Shown: positions 50,501 through 59,823, numbered from the stretch's first letter. The stretch is 64,000 nucleotides of DNA from an uncultured Lachnospiraceae bacterium (GCA_910587715.1 CAJUMV010000009.1:30615-94614), one strand, 5' to 3'. Notes: generated from the sequence alone by a model not told the origin. Numbers and translations: made by a program.

Positions 50501-53128
50501 ATTCTGGTCAAAGTACAGTCCCTTGCCATCCTCCAGATAAACGAGGTCGGCATCCTGCACCATCTCATATGTCACATCCCCCGCAAGCACCGTATTTACC
50601 GTAATCGCAAATTCATCGGAAGCATTGTCCTGTTTACTCAGGGAATTAAACACATAACGTCTCAGATAATCATTTCCGCCCGTACACCGTATATAAACAG
50701 GGGCGTTCTGCACTTCCACATAATGCACAGAACCGCTGACAGCACGCGCCTCCGCGTCCTGACTGCCCTGTGCGTCGCTCTCTGACGGCGCCGTGCCCGT
50801 CATCGCGGCAACGCTCTCCACCGCACGGCTTCTGGTAAGCTTGTACATACCCTTACCACCGCCGACATACTCAAAGTACCCGACAGGATCGCCGGGCTCC
50901 GCGGCATATGTTTCCACCGCGCTCTCGGCTGCATTCAGTTCGTTCCGGATCGTACCCTGTTGTAACATATAGCTGTCGTAAGGACGCGGAACGCCATCCT
51001 CCTTGGAGACAGCCCTGACTTCCTTCACCTGATACAGAAGCTCTTCTTCCTGCACATCTACATAAGTAAATTTCAATACGCAGTATGTACCGTCTAACGG
51101 CATATCCGGCTGAGGCACAACAGGCGTCGGCTCCGGATTCGTCGGCTGCTCCGGATTTGGCTCCGGCACAGGAGCAGGGTTTGGCTCCGGCGTAGGTTCC
51201 GGATTTGGTTCAGGTGTCGGCTCCGGATTCGGTATCGGCTCCGGGCTTGGCTCGGGTGTCGGTTCCGGGTTTGGTTCGGGTGTCGGTTCCGGATTTGGTT
51301 CGGGTGTCGGTTCCGGACTTGGTTCGGGTGTCGGCTCCGGACTTGGCTGGGGCGCAGGCTCCGCAGGCACAGGCTCCGCAGACGCAAGCAGCATGTCCCC
51401 TTTCGTACCCACGCACAGATACCATTCACTCTCTGTCCCTGTCATCTTTAAGACAGACTGCTTCCGAAAAGCAGAAGCTGTCAGCTGGGACTGCTCCGCT
51501 TCCGGCGCGGGTGTCTCCTCCGGCGCAGGCTGCTGCTCCCCCGGCTGTTCGGGCTGCGGTTCGCTCGGCTGCTCCGGATTCGGATTCTCTCCACCCTCTC
51601 CCGTTCCCGGGTTCTCCGGATTCACCGGCTCTGTCGGATTTTCCGGATTCTCGGGATTCACCGGCTGTTCCGGATTCTCCGGATTTTCGGGCTGTTCCGG
51701 GTTCTCAGGCGTCGTCGGCTCCGTCGGATTTTCCGGGTTCTCCGGATTTGTCGGCTGTTCCGGATTCTCCGGATTTTCAGGTTGTTCCGGGTTCTCAGGC
51801 GTCGTCGGCTGCTCCGGATTCTCCGGTTTCTCGGGTTCTTCCGGCTTCGGTTCCGGACGTGGAATCCCCTTAAATTCTCCTATCGTACATACATATTTAT
51901 ATACGCCGTTTTCAACAAGGTACACACCCGTAGCGTCGGAATAGCTGCCGCCGAGAACTATCTCGTCGTAGCTGCCGCTTTTCAATACCTCCGCGCGGTA
52001 CCCGCTCGCAGCCATCTCCGGTCCTTCAAAAAGAACCTCATAATCTCCCGTGCCCTCCGCGAACGTATATATCCCTTCCGCCGGAAGAGCCGACATTAGG
52101 GACGCGGTAGCGAAAGTGCCCTCCCCGGACTGACTTGTCAGGTTATAATCGTATCCGTCACGCGCCGGAAGCTCGCCCCCTCCTGCGCTTACATCATCTC
52201 TTTTTTCCACACGGGCATAAAGTCTTCCCGTCGGATAGGAAACTGTATCAGTCAATTTTCCATTCGCGTCATGCTCCACCTCGGCAGAATCAAGGATTTT
52301 ACTCCATACGCTTGCTTTCAGGTTTTCCCCCGTCCCGCCGTAGGCTTCCTGATAGCTGATTCCGGAATAACCGCCAGATATGACTGCATCAGTCAACTTT
52401 TTCCTGTCAAGATACTTATAAAAATCCCTGTTGTTCCCCTCTTGATCATCCCCCTTAAAAATACGGAAGAGATCTTTCTGAATCGGAGACTGCCCCGGCG
52501 CGAGATAACCGATGGTGCCCAGCGAAAAATCATATGTTTTCCCATTTACTTCCGCCTGTGCCTTTCCGGGCACGATATCCAGAATGACGAAGGGATTATC
52601 CTCGTTATGCTCGTCCACAACCTGCTTGATACCGCCGAAGGACTCTCTCGCCTCCACAGTAGACACGGGCATCTGCTCGCGGGGCACCAGATAAAGTCCG
52701 GTCACCACAAGCGCGGCTGCCGCGGTCATCGCCGTCGCACGCGCGAAAATCTTTTTCACCGACACGCGCTTTGGCGGTCTGTAAGCCTTCACCGACTGCG
52801 GCTGCACCACCAACGGGGGAAGCTCCGCCTCCATATCCTCACGCAGCTTCGCGGCTTCGCGATCCGCACGCTCCCTGCGGTCGTTCTCACTGCGCAGCTC
52901 CCTGAGCAGCTTCTTCATTTCCCTGTTATTCTGTGCACTCTCCCGTTTGGCCACACTGTCGCTTTCGCCCACCCCGGCTTCCCGTTTGTTTTTGGAAATA
53001 CGGAGCCGCCAAAACGCTGCAAAGGCTGCCGCCGCCCCCAAAATGAATGCAAAGAACAAAGCAATCGGATTTATCGGGGTTTTATCAGTATTCCGTTTTA
53101 TTAATGATTTCCACTCGTTTTTCCCCAT
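47501..53128 (-). CDS. Giant membrane-anchored surface protein with proline-rich repeats (DUF5057-like)
   Basis: 1875 residues. TM1 is at about 21-40 and TM2 at about 130-148; a charged coiled coil lies between (KKLLRELRSENDRRERADRE). The rest appears extracellular. Two proline-rich blocks are present: about 420-520, built on a 30-residue unit of PENPEQP type repeated twice, and about 584-672, built on an 8-residue PEPTPEPN unit repeated about seven times. A C-terminal region near 1500-1560 looks like a Rossmann/amidotransferase-type fold (LWDVVVLGFGDSGNPGG, ISAGGSVLVSSAG). No LPxTG motif. I recall such proteins as DUF5057, unconfirmed. I chose ATG at 53128 (AAGGTG 6 bases upstream). It is last in the pilus operon, so a pilus-linked adhesin or anchor is plausible. 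Confidence 0.85.
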   Translation of the reverse strand: MGKNEWKSLIKRNTDKTPINPIALFFAFILGAAAAFAAFWRLRISKNKREAGVGESDSVAKRESAQNNREMKKLLRELRSENDRRERADREAAKLREDMEAELPPLVVQPQSVKAYRPPKRVSVKKIFARATAMTAAAALVVTGLYLVPREQMPVSTVEARESFGGIKQVVDEHNEDNPFVILDIVPGKAQAEVNGKTYDFSLGTIGYLAPGQSPIQKDLFRIFKGDDQEGNNRDFYKYLDRKKLTDAVISGGYSGISYQEAYGGTGENLKASVWSKILDSAEVEHDANGKLTDTVSYPTGRLYARVEKRDDVSAGGGELPARDGYDYNLTSQSGEGTFATASLMSALPAEGIYTFAEGTGDYEVLFEGPEMAASGYRAEVLKSGSYDEIVLGGSYSDATGVYLVENGVYKYVCTIGEFKGIPRPEPKPEEPEKPENPEQPTTPENPEQPENPENPEQPTNPENPENPTEPTTPENPEQPENPENPEQPVNPENPENPTEPVNPENPGTGEGGENPNPEQPSEPQPEQPGEQQPAPEETPAPEAEQSQLTASAFRKQSVLKMTGTESEWYLCVGTKGDMLLASAEPVPAEPAPQPSPEPTPEPSPEPTPEPNPEPTPEPNPEPTPEPSPEPIPNPEPTPEPNPEPTPEPNPAPVPEPNPEQPTNPEPTPVVPQPDMPLDGTYCVLKFTYVDVQEEELLYQVKEVRAVSKEDGVPRPYDSYMLQQGTIRNELNAAESAVETYAAEPGDPVGYFEYVGGGKGMYKLTRSRAVESVAAMTGTAPSESDAQGSQDAEARAVSGSVHYVEVQNAPVYIRCTGGNDYLRRYVFNSLSKQDNASDEFAITVNTVLAGDVTYEMVQDADLVYLEDGKGLYFDQNANKSYIYTEKAGNAENGLADVDDTVITRLLYEVVMESKPVIVDYGIIEDEEKYPESKYQGLAKAFLKKDLTAFYHEMEKSKDVAGSILMNADDSKDFPNKKDNDYHYVNRSVYIVNSTPLVGDDFPEEMDKDEITSGFSEVLAAIRAENVMLPEDEKISEKISKAMAVQYIINHSLGLVGEYKDLTILELQPTANLTSDLHRDVNEDKESVVLFWQREDQDGEGQQILRSSKMIETNVITSSVAAFNSSYQDINADYNMIFIGLDGQRLYHEPNEDGKLQAVYNDEDLNGKVYHTGDRVANGDSRYDASDITEQKKEALLDYLRGGYPIVVENECFKERSARGAGVDEINTDVIGSDTQMYAFLREAINLGGADDEDEENGIGIYTIEDVHSSAMFAMQLNALRPKIALRSDEENGGDASDGNGSDEEQLPSDMIETVAVPEKAGILRGTIEYRLASDRMGDDKTYRGSLDKHLYLDLNYDGVYAPEEECFTYLPEEENEGGGKISVDFNEINFGIVPWKLEVTDRDNRFRRASMQGCFTISGGEKAKIRVLQVLDDTTNDFANLQEIYEKIENSMLGYYLKDAEASLRMNWDIETVTPAVLADRLTKNANYLSLWDVVVLGFGDSGNPGGTVTTAVNDYISAGGSVLVSSAGAAEDKGRLGMSAAVMGQKEEMTYGKLGLHSDTKFRYEGILARMFNPEPSLFLDRVNDGTIARWPYAIGTRAQLGANTEVSMPDYLLDIDTAREAGQPYATAWFTLLDLNLSNGAYSSSPRDGRNNYYVYSKGNVVYVGQKEYKYDYDPNSGAPEGDGTDECRIFVNALMAAYNAGVHRANVSIVAGFNGAVKVESVTIPYDVAFKEAGDGVRNGILGETVDVYFRFTDNNIAVDKVTELSLYYKNAGAPAEAELLQPNGTLNTTDYTVFTSPIWAVENNRLVEVVGVVPGKVYRIKAPLAALQNGEDETSQICVLLTNRYTRAGESVEALSMDSVTLNRAQMFLLE

Positions 53129-53178
53129 ATGCTGCACCTTCTCTTTAATCAGACAACTATCCCCGCACCATGCGGTTT

Positions 53179-53231
53179 TCAGAACATACTCTCTCCTTTT
53201 TATGGTACTGTATCAAATCCCCTTATGTCAA
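53179..53231 (-). promoter_or_regulatory. Candidate promoter and start-stop mini-ORF before the giant gene
   Basis: Minus strand TTGACA (53226-53231), 18-base spacer, TACCAT (53202-53207). Downstream, AAAAAGGAGAGAGT precedes ATG-TTC-TGA (53187-53179), a two-residue ORF with a better ribosome site than the giant gene itself. A CCGCA/TGCGG hairpin (53164-53174) follows. The arrangement could be a translational leader; this is inference. Confidence 0.45.
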
Positions 53232-53271
53232 CCGCTACATCTGCCACCGGGACACCGCTAACGCCACTAAA

Positions 53272-56200
53272 TCAGCTTTGCGTCCACTGTTTTCCGTTGC
53301 TCTTGCAGGTGAACGCCGCCGCCTGATTATTGTCTCTGCCATACATCTTCAATGTATAAGTATCCGTCGCCGCATCATAAGTGCATACCGTCCTCGCAAT
53401 TTCTACATCCCGCGTGTTTGTCTGCCCCGACGGCTGATATCTCAGCTTTTTCCACTCCCGCGTCTGCTCTGTACTCTGCTTCAACGCAAAGCCGAAGCCA
53501 TCGTTATCCCGGCTGCTAAAAGCTTTCTCAGAAGGCAGGGGAATATACATCTTACCATTATACTGTTGATTATCCAGCGAGAAGTTCACATTTGCCGTCG
53601 CGTTGAGAGACGGATTCCTGTTGCCGTTCTCTAACTGACTGTCATAGGTTCCCTTTTCTTTCCGCTCCCATCTGCTTCCGTTCGCCCCGCATTGGAATAC
53701 GCCCGCAGAGACTTCTACCTCCATACCCCACACGGAATCCCTGTACTTATAGAAAAGTTCCACTTCATAAACATTCTTATCCTTCTTATCCTTCACATAC
53801 CGACCCCGTATCGAGGACGCCTGATAATAGTTCTGATTGTTATTGTCCTTAACAATCTTCTGGAAGGTATTCAGCTGCTTCGCATCGTGCCAGGAAAGAT
53901 CGTCCTGGAGATCACTAATATTAAAATAGTAATCAAAATTAGAGGACGAAGTATTCCACTGAGAAAGATCCGAGGGCGTCGGAAAATAAATCTCACCCTT
54001 CGTAAACTCATTGTTATAATAGCTCCAAAGTTCCAGATTACCACCATTAACCAACTCATAATAAACCGTACTTGCAGGCACCTCATAACTCTGCGTTGAC
54101 CAATAGTTCGGCTGGTAGTTTGCATAATATATCGTATAAGAGGTATCCGCGCCAGGGTCTTGGACATAAGTGATGGTCGGTATAATCCTATATTTGCCTG
54201 CTGCTTTCACCGTCTCCTGCGGCTGATTTCTCACGCCGTTCCAGTCCAGCCGTATCTTCGCCTGTCTTGCCTGTTGAATCTCATTAAATTTAAGTACATC
54301 TTTATAAGTGTACTTGTTTTTATCCTTTTGATAATTATTGTTTTTCGCATCATACCAGTAAATTGGCGTTAGTTTTCCATCTTCCTCTCTATAGACACTG
54401 AACTTTACCTTGTCGTTTGAAAAATACCCCAAATCCCGTTGATCTCTGGTATTTTTCACATAAGCTACACCAAACTCGGTTTCCCACGGTCCCGCCAACG
54501 TAGTCGATGTTTTCAGTTTCAGTTCTCCATCGAGATCTTCCTGCCCGTTATATCGATAAAAAATCTCCGGCGGCAGAATACGTCCCTCAAACTTATCCGT
54601 ATGGGGATATTTTGTACCTATGTAAGTACCGGACGAATCGCAGTTCGCCAGATAATCCGCCACCACATCCTTCACCCGCTGGTCATGAATCTGCTGCTCA
54701 AGATCCCGCACAAGCTCGTTGCTCGGACCGACGCCAGACTGGAGGTGTCCCCCGGGGTCAAGCACCTGCAGGGAGAGATACCATGGCTTGCTGATATCCT
54801 CCACGCCAAACAGATCAGGCGTTACTTCGCCATTCCAGCCGGTCGTCCGATAGGCTATAATCTTATCGTTGCCCTCGGTGCCCTCCTCTCTGACACGCGC
54901 AAAAATCAGAAAATAGCCCTGTCCTGCCTTGTTGAAATCACTGGGATAATCTGCCCAGACACCGACCTTCACGCCCCATTGGATATCGCCTTCCACATGA
55001 AGGTTTTTCGTTGACTTCGCCACTGTCAGCGTAATCTCCCCTTGTACATCCGGATAGAGCCTGTTTTTGGACAGTTCCGAAGTGGCTGCGATCTTGATGA
55101 CCGTGCCTTCCGCCGTCCCCGACTTCACGCAGTACTTTGTGTCTTTCTTGCAGTCCCCCGTCTCAACGATATCGATGAACTCCGCGCCCTGCGTCACGCG
55201 CCAGTCCACCACGTCATGATCGTGCGTGATATCCGCTGTACAGCCGCTGCACTGCACGCCGAGCTTTTCGCCCTCCACATTGGCGCTGATGGTAAATTCA
55301 TTGCCCACGCTGACCTGATTCGCCGCATTGTCCCCATCCGCGTCCGCGGTTTTACTTAAGGACACCGTTCTTACTCGTTTTATGTAAACCGTCAGGGTGC
55401 AGGATGCCGGGTTTCCGTCATCGTCCACCGCATTGGTCGTGATCACCACATCGATCGTACCCGCCGGTTCATCCGTCGCCACCTGCAGGATGCCGTTTGC
55501 CGCATCCGTAAACACCGTGCCGCCCGAAGGGCTGCCCGTGGACGAGAGCGACCATGTCACGCTTCTGTCCGCCACGTTCGTGCCTGACACCTTGGGCGTG
55601 GAAAAATGATACGTCTCACCGGGTTCCAGAATCACACCCGCGTCTCTCGGGGTGATGGAGAGGGTTTTCTTCCTATTTAAAGGCTCCAGTTCCGCGTCGT
55701 TGACGCCCACCTTATTACGGATGGTCACGTTGTTCGAGGTCGTGTACTCCTTCCTCCCGTCCAGAAAGGTCAGGGCAAGCTGCACCACGCGCTTCTCCTC
55801 CACCTGGCTTAAATCTACGGAAAAATCCGTCACATGACTCGCCAACACGACCCAGCCTGCCGGAACCGCCATCGGATTGCTGGGATCATAAGTCGGGGGC
55901 GCCGGAAAACGTCCGGCGGGAATCGACGTATCCACATCGCCAGAATCCACATCCAGCTCTGCATAGTAGAGCTTCTCCGCCTCCTTACTCCAGTAAAAAT
56001 GATAATGATTGTTGCCGTTTCCGTCATTCACCGTCGTAGATGTCCCGCCGCCCGGAGTCGCTGTCTCTTCCACCACGCCGTTAAACATCACCAGACTCTT
56101 ATCCTCAGGCGCAAAGGAAAACTCCGCATCCTTCAACGCCTTCTCGGGGTTTCCGCCTGCGTCATAGCCGATATAGTTTACGCTCCGTGTGGTATCAATC

Positions 56201-56391
56201 AGCACATCCGACATCTGATTCAGGGAAAGCTGCGCTTCCTGCTGTACGTTGATATCGCTGTTCGCCGACGCGTAGCTTCTGGAACCGACCAGAATAAACC
56301 CGCACACCGTCAACACGACGATGGACAGGATTGCCATTGCAATCAGCACTTCCACTATAGTAAAGCCCCTCTGATCCTTTCTCACACGCAT
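53272..56391 (-). CDS. Giant prepilin-like protein, PilW/GspJ type, with Ig-like domain
   Basis: 1039 residues. A class III leader of 9 residues (MRVRKDQRG) ends in Gly before FTIVEVLIAMAILSIVVLTV, with Glu at +5, so a prepilin peptidase should cut it. The pilin head is followed by an Ig-like (BIG-type) segment at about 240-345 (LEPGETYHFSTPKVSGTNVA ... VTWSLSSTGSPSGGTVF). A Cys-containing loop near 385 (VQCSGCTADITHD) and a long Tyr/Asn-rich C-terminus follow. Normal GspJ/PilW proteins have about 200-350 residues. ATG at 56391 with GGGGTGAGAAA upstream. The 157 bases to the next gene upstream hold nothing I recognise. Confidence 0.88.
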   Translation of the reverse strand: MRVRKDQRGFTIVEVLIAMAILSIVVLTVCGFILVGSRSYASANSDINVQQEAQLSLNQMSDVLIDTTRSVNYIGYDAGGNPEKALKDAEFSFAPEDKSLVMFNGVVEETATPGGGTSTTVNDGNGNNHYHFYWSKEAEKLYYAELDVDSGDVDTSIPAGRFPAPPTYDPSNPMAVPAGWVVLASHVTDFSVDLSQVEEKRVVQLALTFLDGRKEYTTSNNVTIRNKVGVNDAELEPLNRKKTLSITPRDAGVILEPGETYHFSTPKVSGTNVADRSVTWSLSSTGSPSGGTVFTDAANGILQVATDEPAGTIDVVITTNAVDDDGNPASCTLTVYIKRVRTVSLSKTADADGDNAANQVSVGNEFTISANVEGEKLGVQCSGCTADITHDHDVVDWRVTQGAEFIDIVETGDCKKDTKYCVKSGTAEGTVIKIAATSELSKNRLYPDVQGEITLTVAKSTKNLHVEGDIQWGVKVGVWADYPSDFNKAGQGYFLIFARVREEGTEGNDKIIAYRTTGWNGEVTPDLFGVEDISKPWYLSLQVLDPGGHLQSGVGPSNELVRDLEQQIHDQRVKDVVADYLANCDSSGTYIGTKYPHTDKFEGRILPPEIFYRYNGQEDLDGELKLKTSTTLAGPWETEFGVAYVKNTRDQRDLGYFSNDKVKFSVYREEDGKLTPIYWYDAKNNNYQKDKNKYTYKDVLKFNEIQQARQAKIRLDWNGVRNQPQETVKAAGKYRIIPTITYVQDPGADTSYTIYYANYQPNYWSTQSYEVPASTVYYELVNGGNLELWSYYNNEFTKGEIYFPTPSDLSQWNTSSSNFDYYFNISDLQDDLSWHDAKQLNTFQKIVKDNNNQNYYQASSIRGRYVKDKKDKNVYEVELFYKYRDSVWGMEVEVSAGVFQCGANGSRWERKEKGTYDSQLENGNRNPSLNATANVNFSLDNQQYNGKMYIPLPSEKAFSSRDNDGFGFALKQSTEQTREWKKLRYQPSGQTNTRDVEIARTVCTYDAATDTYTLKMYGRDNNQAAAFTCKSNGKQWTQS

Positions 56392-56549
56392 TTTCTCACC
56401 CCGCTGCTATTCCCATAACCCTCTCTGACACGCCCGGTTTTCCGTCTCCACAATGCCACGGACATCCCGCCGCTTTTCTGTTTCCGCTGAATCTACCCGA
56501 CCCGCTTAAGCTTCCGCCGCGTCATATCCATCCGCTGCATCCGCCCGAG

Positions 56550-57110
56550 CTACGGCGTCGGCGGCTTCAACACCACTTCCGACTTACCCGTAAGTTTGGT
56601 CAGGGTAATCTCATAATTCTTACTGCCCGCCTGCACGCGAAGCAGCTCGTAAGTATTGCCGCTCCCATCCTCCGCGAAGCCGCCGCTCGCGCGGTCAAAC
56701 CTGATTTCTATTTTAGAACCCGCCACAAGCTCCGTCTCCGTGGTGGCGCCCTCGGGCTTATATGCCACATACACCCTGCCGGTTCCCACCTTCTGTGGCT
56801 CCGCCTCCGTATAGCTGCCGCTGCTGCTGTCCCAGACATACATCTTCGTGTACACATTCTGATCCGTATCCCGGTAAAGCTCCATGTAAGCCGAAGACTT
56901 GCCCATCGTCGTCACCTTGCAGTCCGCAATGGCGCGCTGGATATTGTTCGCACAGCTCTTCGCGTTCGCGCCGAACACCATGACGGCAGAATAGAACACC
57001 GTGCTTATGATGAGCGCAATAATCGCAATCACGATGACAAGCTCAACCAAGGAGTAACCGGCATTATCTTTGTGCGAATAGCACCCGTTATAATAACATC
57101 CGTCATTCAT
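56550..57110 (-). CDS. Prepilin-like protein, FimT/GspH type
   Basis: 186 residues. The leader MNDGCYYNGCYSHKDNAG is followed by YSLVELVIVIAIIALIISTV with Glu at +5, the classical pilin helix, and a globular head of about 140 residues (AYMELYRDTDQNVYTKMYVW ...). The size fits a minor pilin of the GspH/FimT kind. Start choice is uncertain: ATG 57110 has a weak site, while TTG at 57179 has GGAAG-type sites and would give a 41-residue leader. The leader contains two Cys, unusual for pilins. Confidence 0.85.
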   Translation of the reverse strand: MNDGCYYNGCYSHKDNAGYSLVELVIVIAIIALIISTVFYSAVMVFGANAKSCANNIQRAIADCKVTTMGKSSAYMELYRDTDQNVYTKMYVWDSSSGSYTEAEPQKVGTGRVYVAYKPEGATTETELVAGSKIEIRFDRASGGFAEDGSGNTYELLRVQAGSKNYEITLTKLTGKSEVVLKPPTP

Positions 57111-57197
57111 CACCCGGTCGTCCCTGCACCTCGCACCGTCTCTATGAAGTTTGCAGTTTTCCCGTCTTTCCGCGCCCAAACTTCCGCTTCCTTCCTC

Positions 57198-59765
57198 TTA
57201 CTTCTTAATCCAGTTCATATAACGCACCAGCTCGCCGTAGTCAAGCACCAGATTACCCGCGTCGTCCACATCGGAAGCCTGCGCCCCGTTTAACATACTG
57301 CCGCCGCCGTTTACAAACATGTCAATCGGCTTATTGTTGTCGCCGCTGCCGTCAGGCAGGAAATGCTCGCTGTCCGCCTGCAGCACATTGGCGAGATTCG
57401 TTCCGTCAAGCTTGATATGATTTGCCCCGTCCACAATGATTTTTCCCTTGGCGATAATCAGACCAGAATAATCTTTCTTCACCGTCACGTTGCCAAAGCA
57501 GACAATCAGGCTCGTATCCGCGGTATTCCCCAGCGGGTCGCCCGTAGCGGTCAGGGACACATTGCTGCTCCCCACCGTCACATCGCCCCTTGCAAGCACT
57601 GCCTGCTTTCCCGCCGACGTCTTATAGGTCACATGACTCCAGCCGTTCGTAGTCAGGTAATTCTCTACTTCCGCCTCTTTGATAACGCTGTTAAACACAT
57701 AGTGCTTCGCCGCCTCCGTCGGATCGATATCGGGGTCGGCAAGCGCCGGAGGCGCAGCTTCCGTTAAATTATAGTTTAATCCCTTGTACTCTGCCCTAAT
57801 CTGCTCCGAAAGCGCGATCACCGCCGATTCCGTCCTGTTATTCACCACTTCTTCCGCGTTGATACCGGTCTCCGTGTAAGCGTCCGGGTCAGCGCCCGGA
57901 TCCGGGGTTCCGCCCGCCGGGGGATTCAAAGTCGTCTGATCCACGCCTGTAAGCAGCGTCACGCCGCTCGTCGAAATCGCACTGCTCACCAGACTGTTGC
58001 CGAGAATCGTATACTGGTTTGTCGGGTCCGCAAAATCGCCAAGCTGGAATCCACCCGAAAGATATCTGCTAAAATAGGTGTCTATCTCTTCCCTGTTGGC
58101 ATGGAAATCATAGTACTGCACGAAGTATCGCTCCGCGTTCGTCTTATCCATAACCAGATAATAGTAGAGCAGGGAGCCGTCCCGATAAGGCAAATACACC
58201 TTGCGGATATGACTCATGTCCGTCACGCCGAACTCGCTTAAGGATTTGCCGCCCAAACGGTAGACCTTCCTATCAAAATCCACTTCCTTGAACGCTTCAT
58301 TCGCCGGATCCACATTGTATGTATTTTTAAAATCAATGATATCGTTTTCTTTGCCAGCATTGATGGGGTTCTGCCCTATCTCGCTCTCTCCGTTTAACGT
58401 CCCGATACACTCCGCCGGTACGAGATATGCCACCTGACCGCCCTTGACGGCAATGGATTCCCCCATCATAACAGGCGTTTTCGGCACGGTAACCCCCGGC
58501 ACATTCGTATAATCCGCCGCCGTGCCGTTCCCGAGATTGGAACCAATATAGGAACGACCTGCGAGCAGAAGCCTCTTCACCGACGACATATCCACCGTAG
58601 AGTCTTTGCCGTTTATAATAATGGCGCTGCTTGCTCCGGAATCGATATCCGGCTCTCCCGAAAACCCATTATAAGTGGAAGTGCCGTAACCGTAATACTC
58701 CTTCGTGAGCGCGACTCTGCTGCCCACTCCGTCTAATGTCAGGTCGTTTGCCACATACACCTTGCTGTCAATGCTTGCCGCCGCGCTGTTTAACGTAATA
58801 TTTTTCGCGTACACGCGGTTATCCTGTCCGAGCACATCCCTGACGGTCAGTGCAGACGCCGGCCCCTGTACCATGATATCCCCTTTGGAAATCACCCGCA
58901 GGGAATCGTCAAGCACCAGATTGGTGTTGCCAATCTTTGTCCTGGTCCCGTCCGCTTCTGTCCGAATTCCCAGCGTAAGACCACCCACACCGTGCGCATC
59001 CGTGCCCGCGTAGATACTGCCCTGCGCGTTGACGATGCCGAGCGTGCGCATTTCAACCCCTTCGTTGCCAATCAGAGAATATTGATACAGACTGTCAATT
59101 GAACCGTTATTTTCAAAAATCAGCTTCGGCACATCCAGACAGATATCCGTCTGCACGATGGACAGCCTGTCGCCGTCATCCGTACAGGAAACATAGATAT
59201 TTTTCAGGATAATGCTGTTGTTATTTACAATCTCCATATACGGTAGACCGTCGGGGTCGGTGGGACCCGTACTGCCGCCGTTATCCCACGCCGTCTCATC
59301 AACACCGACATTGGGCGTACCCCTCTGAAAGATGTCCGCATCCACATAGGCTTCCAGCTTCGTCCTGTCATAGTATGCCGCGCCGCGTGTAGTATCCTTT
59401 AGCTTGTCAACTAAGGTGTCCAGATACGTCGTCATAAAGACGTTGGAACGCGCTTCCTCCGATTCCAGATTATCCCAGTTCGCGAGCACATCCCGATAAG
59501 CGACGCCCACCGCTTCCGCGGACTCACGCCGCAGTCCCGACATCACCTGCTCCACCACTTCCTCCGCGGAATAGAAGCTGTTCTTATTGCGGATATCCGC
59601 CACCTTTATCATATAGTTCATATATGCCATCCAGAGCATGGTAGTCGCCAGAATCCCAATCATCGCCATCGCGATAATCACGATAACGATGGCGGAGCCC
59701 CTGTCGTCACGTCTCTTTTTGACCAAGCTGCAAAGCTGTGCCATTTTTTCGCCCGCTTTTTTCAT
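57198..59765 (-). CDS. Giant prepilin-like protein, PilX/GspK type
   Basis: 855 residues. The leader of 23 residues ends DDRG, then SAIVIVIIAMAMIGILATTM; position +5 is Ile, not Glu. Absence of Glu5 is typical of GspK/PilX tip proteins. A long helix with FYSAEEVVEQVMSGLRRES follows. The large C-terminal region has beta-solenoid-like repeats of bactofilin style (GSIYAGTDAHGVGGLTLG, GDIMVQGPASALTVRD, AKNITLNSAAASIDSKVYVA). It would sit at the tip of a pilus or pseudopilus. I chose ATG at 59765, 8 bases after TGGGG; ATG 59795 is an alternative. Confidence 0.85.
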   Translation of the reverse strand: MKKAGEKMAQLCSLVKKRRDDRGSAIVIVIIAMAMIGILATTMLWMAYMNYMIKVADIRNKNSFYSAEEVVEQVMSGLRRESAEAVGVAYRDVLANWDNLESEEARSNVFMTTYLDTLVDKLKDTTRGAAYYDRTKLEAYVDADIFQRGTPNVGVDETAWDNGGSTGPTDPDGLPYMEIVNNNSIILKNIYVSCTDDGDRLSIVQTDICLDVPKLIFENNGSIDSLYQYSLIGNEGVEMRTLGIVNAQGSIYAGTDAHGVGGLTLGIRTEADGTRTKIGNTNLVLDDSLRVISKGDIMVQGPASALTVRDVLGQDNRVYAKNITLNSAAASIDSKVYVANDLTLDGVGSRVALTKEYYGYGTSTYNGFSGEPDIDSGASSAIIINGKDSTVDMSSVKRLLLAGRSYIGSNLGNGTAADYTNVPGVTVPKTPVMMGESIAVKGGQVAYLVPAECIGTLNGESEIGQNPINAGKENDIIDFKNTYNVDPANEAFKEVDFDRKVYRLGGKSLSEFGVTDMSHIRKVYLPYRDGSLLYYYLVMDKTNAERYFVQYYDFHANREEIDTYFSRYLSGGFQLGDFADPTNQYTILGNSLVSSAISTSGVTLLTGVDQTTLNPPAGGTPDPGADPDAYTETGINAEEVVNNRTESAVIALSEQIRAEYKGLNYNLTEAAPPALADPDIDPTEAAKHYVFNSVIKEAEVENYLTTNGWSHVTYKTSAGKQAVLARGDVTVGSSNVSLTATGDPLGNTADTSLIVCFGNVTVKKDYSGLIIAKGKIIVDGANHIKLDGTNLANVLQADSEHFLPDGSGDNNKPIDMFVNGGGSMLNGAQASDVDDAGNLVLDYGELVRYMNWIKK

Positions 59766-59823
59766 ACCCCATACCCCATTATTCGCTGCATACATTACCT
59801 TCCGTCATCCGCGCCGCCTGCCG

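Noticed and set aside
51120..51860. Regularly spaced repeats that could suggest a CRISPR array
   Set aside because: Units are contiguous, in frame and code for proline repeats; there are no unique spacers.
51205..51873. Long plus-strand reading frames opposite the giant surface protein
   Set aside because: They are the reverse of Pro/Glu repeat codons, give low-complexity protein, have no ribosome site and lie inside a clear minus-strand gene.
53138..53271. A frameshift joining the giant surface protein to the upstream 1039-residue prepilin
   Set aside because: The upstream gene ends in a normal stop, and the spacer has a ribosome site and promoter-like boxes; both proteins have their own membrane segments.
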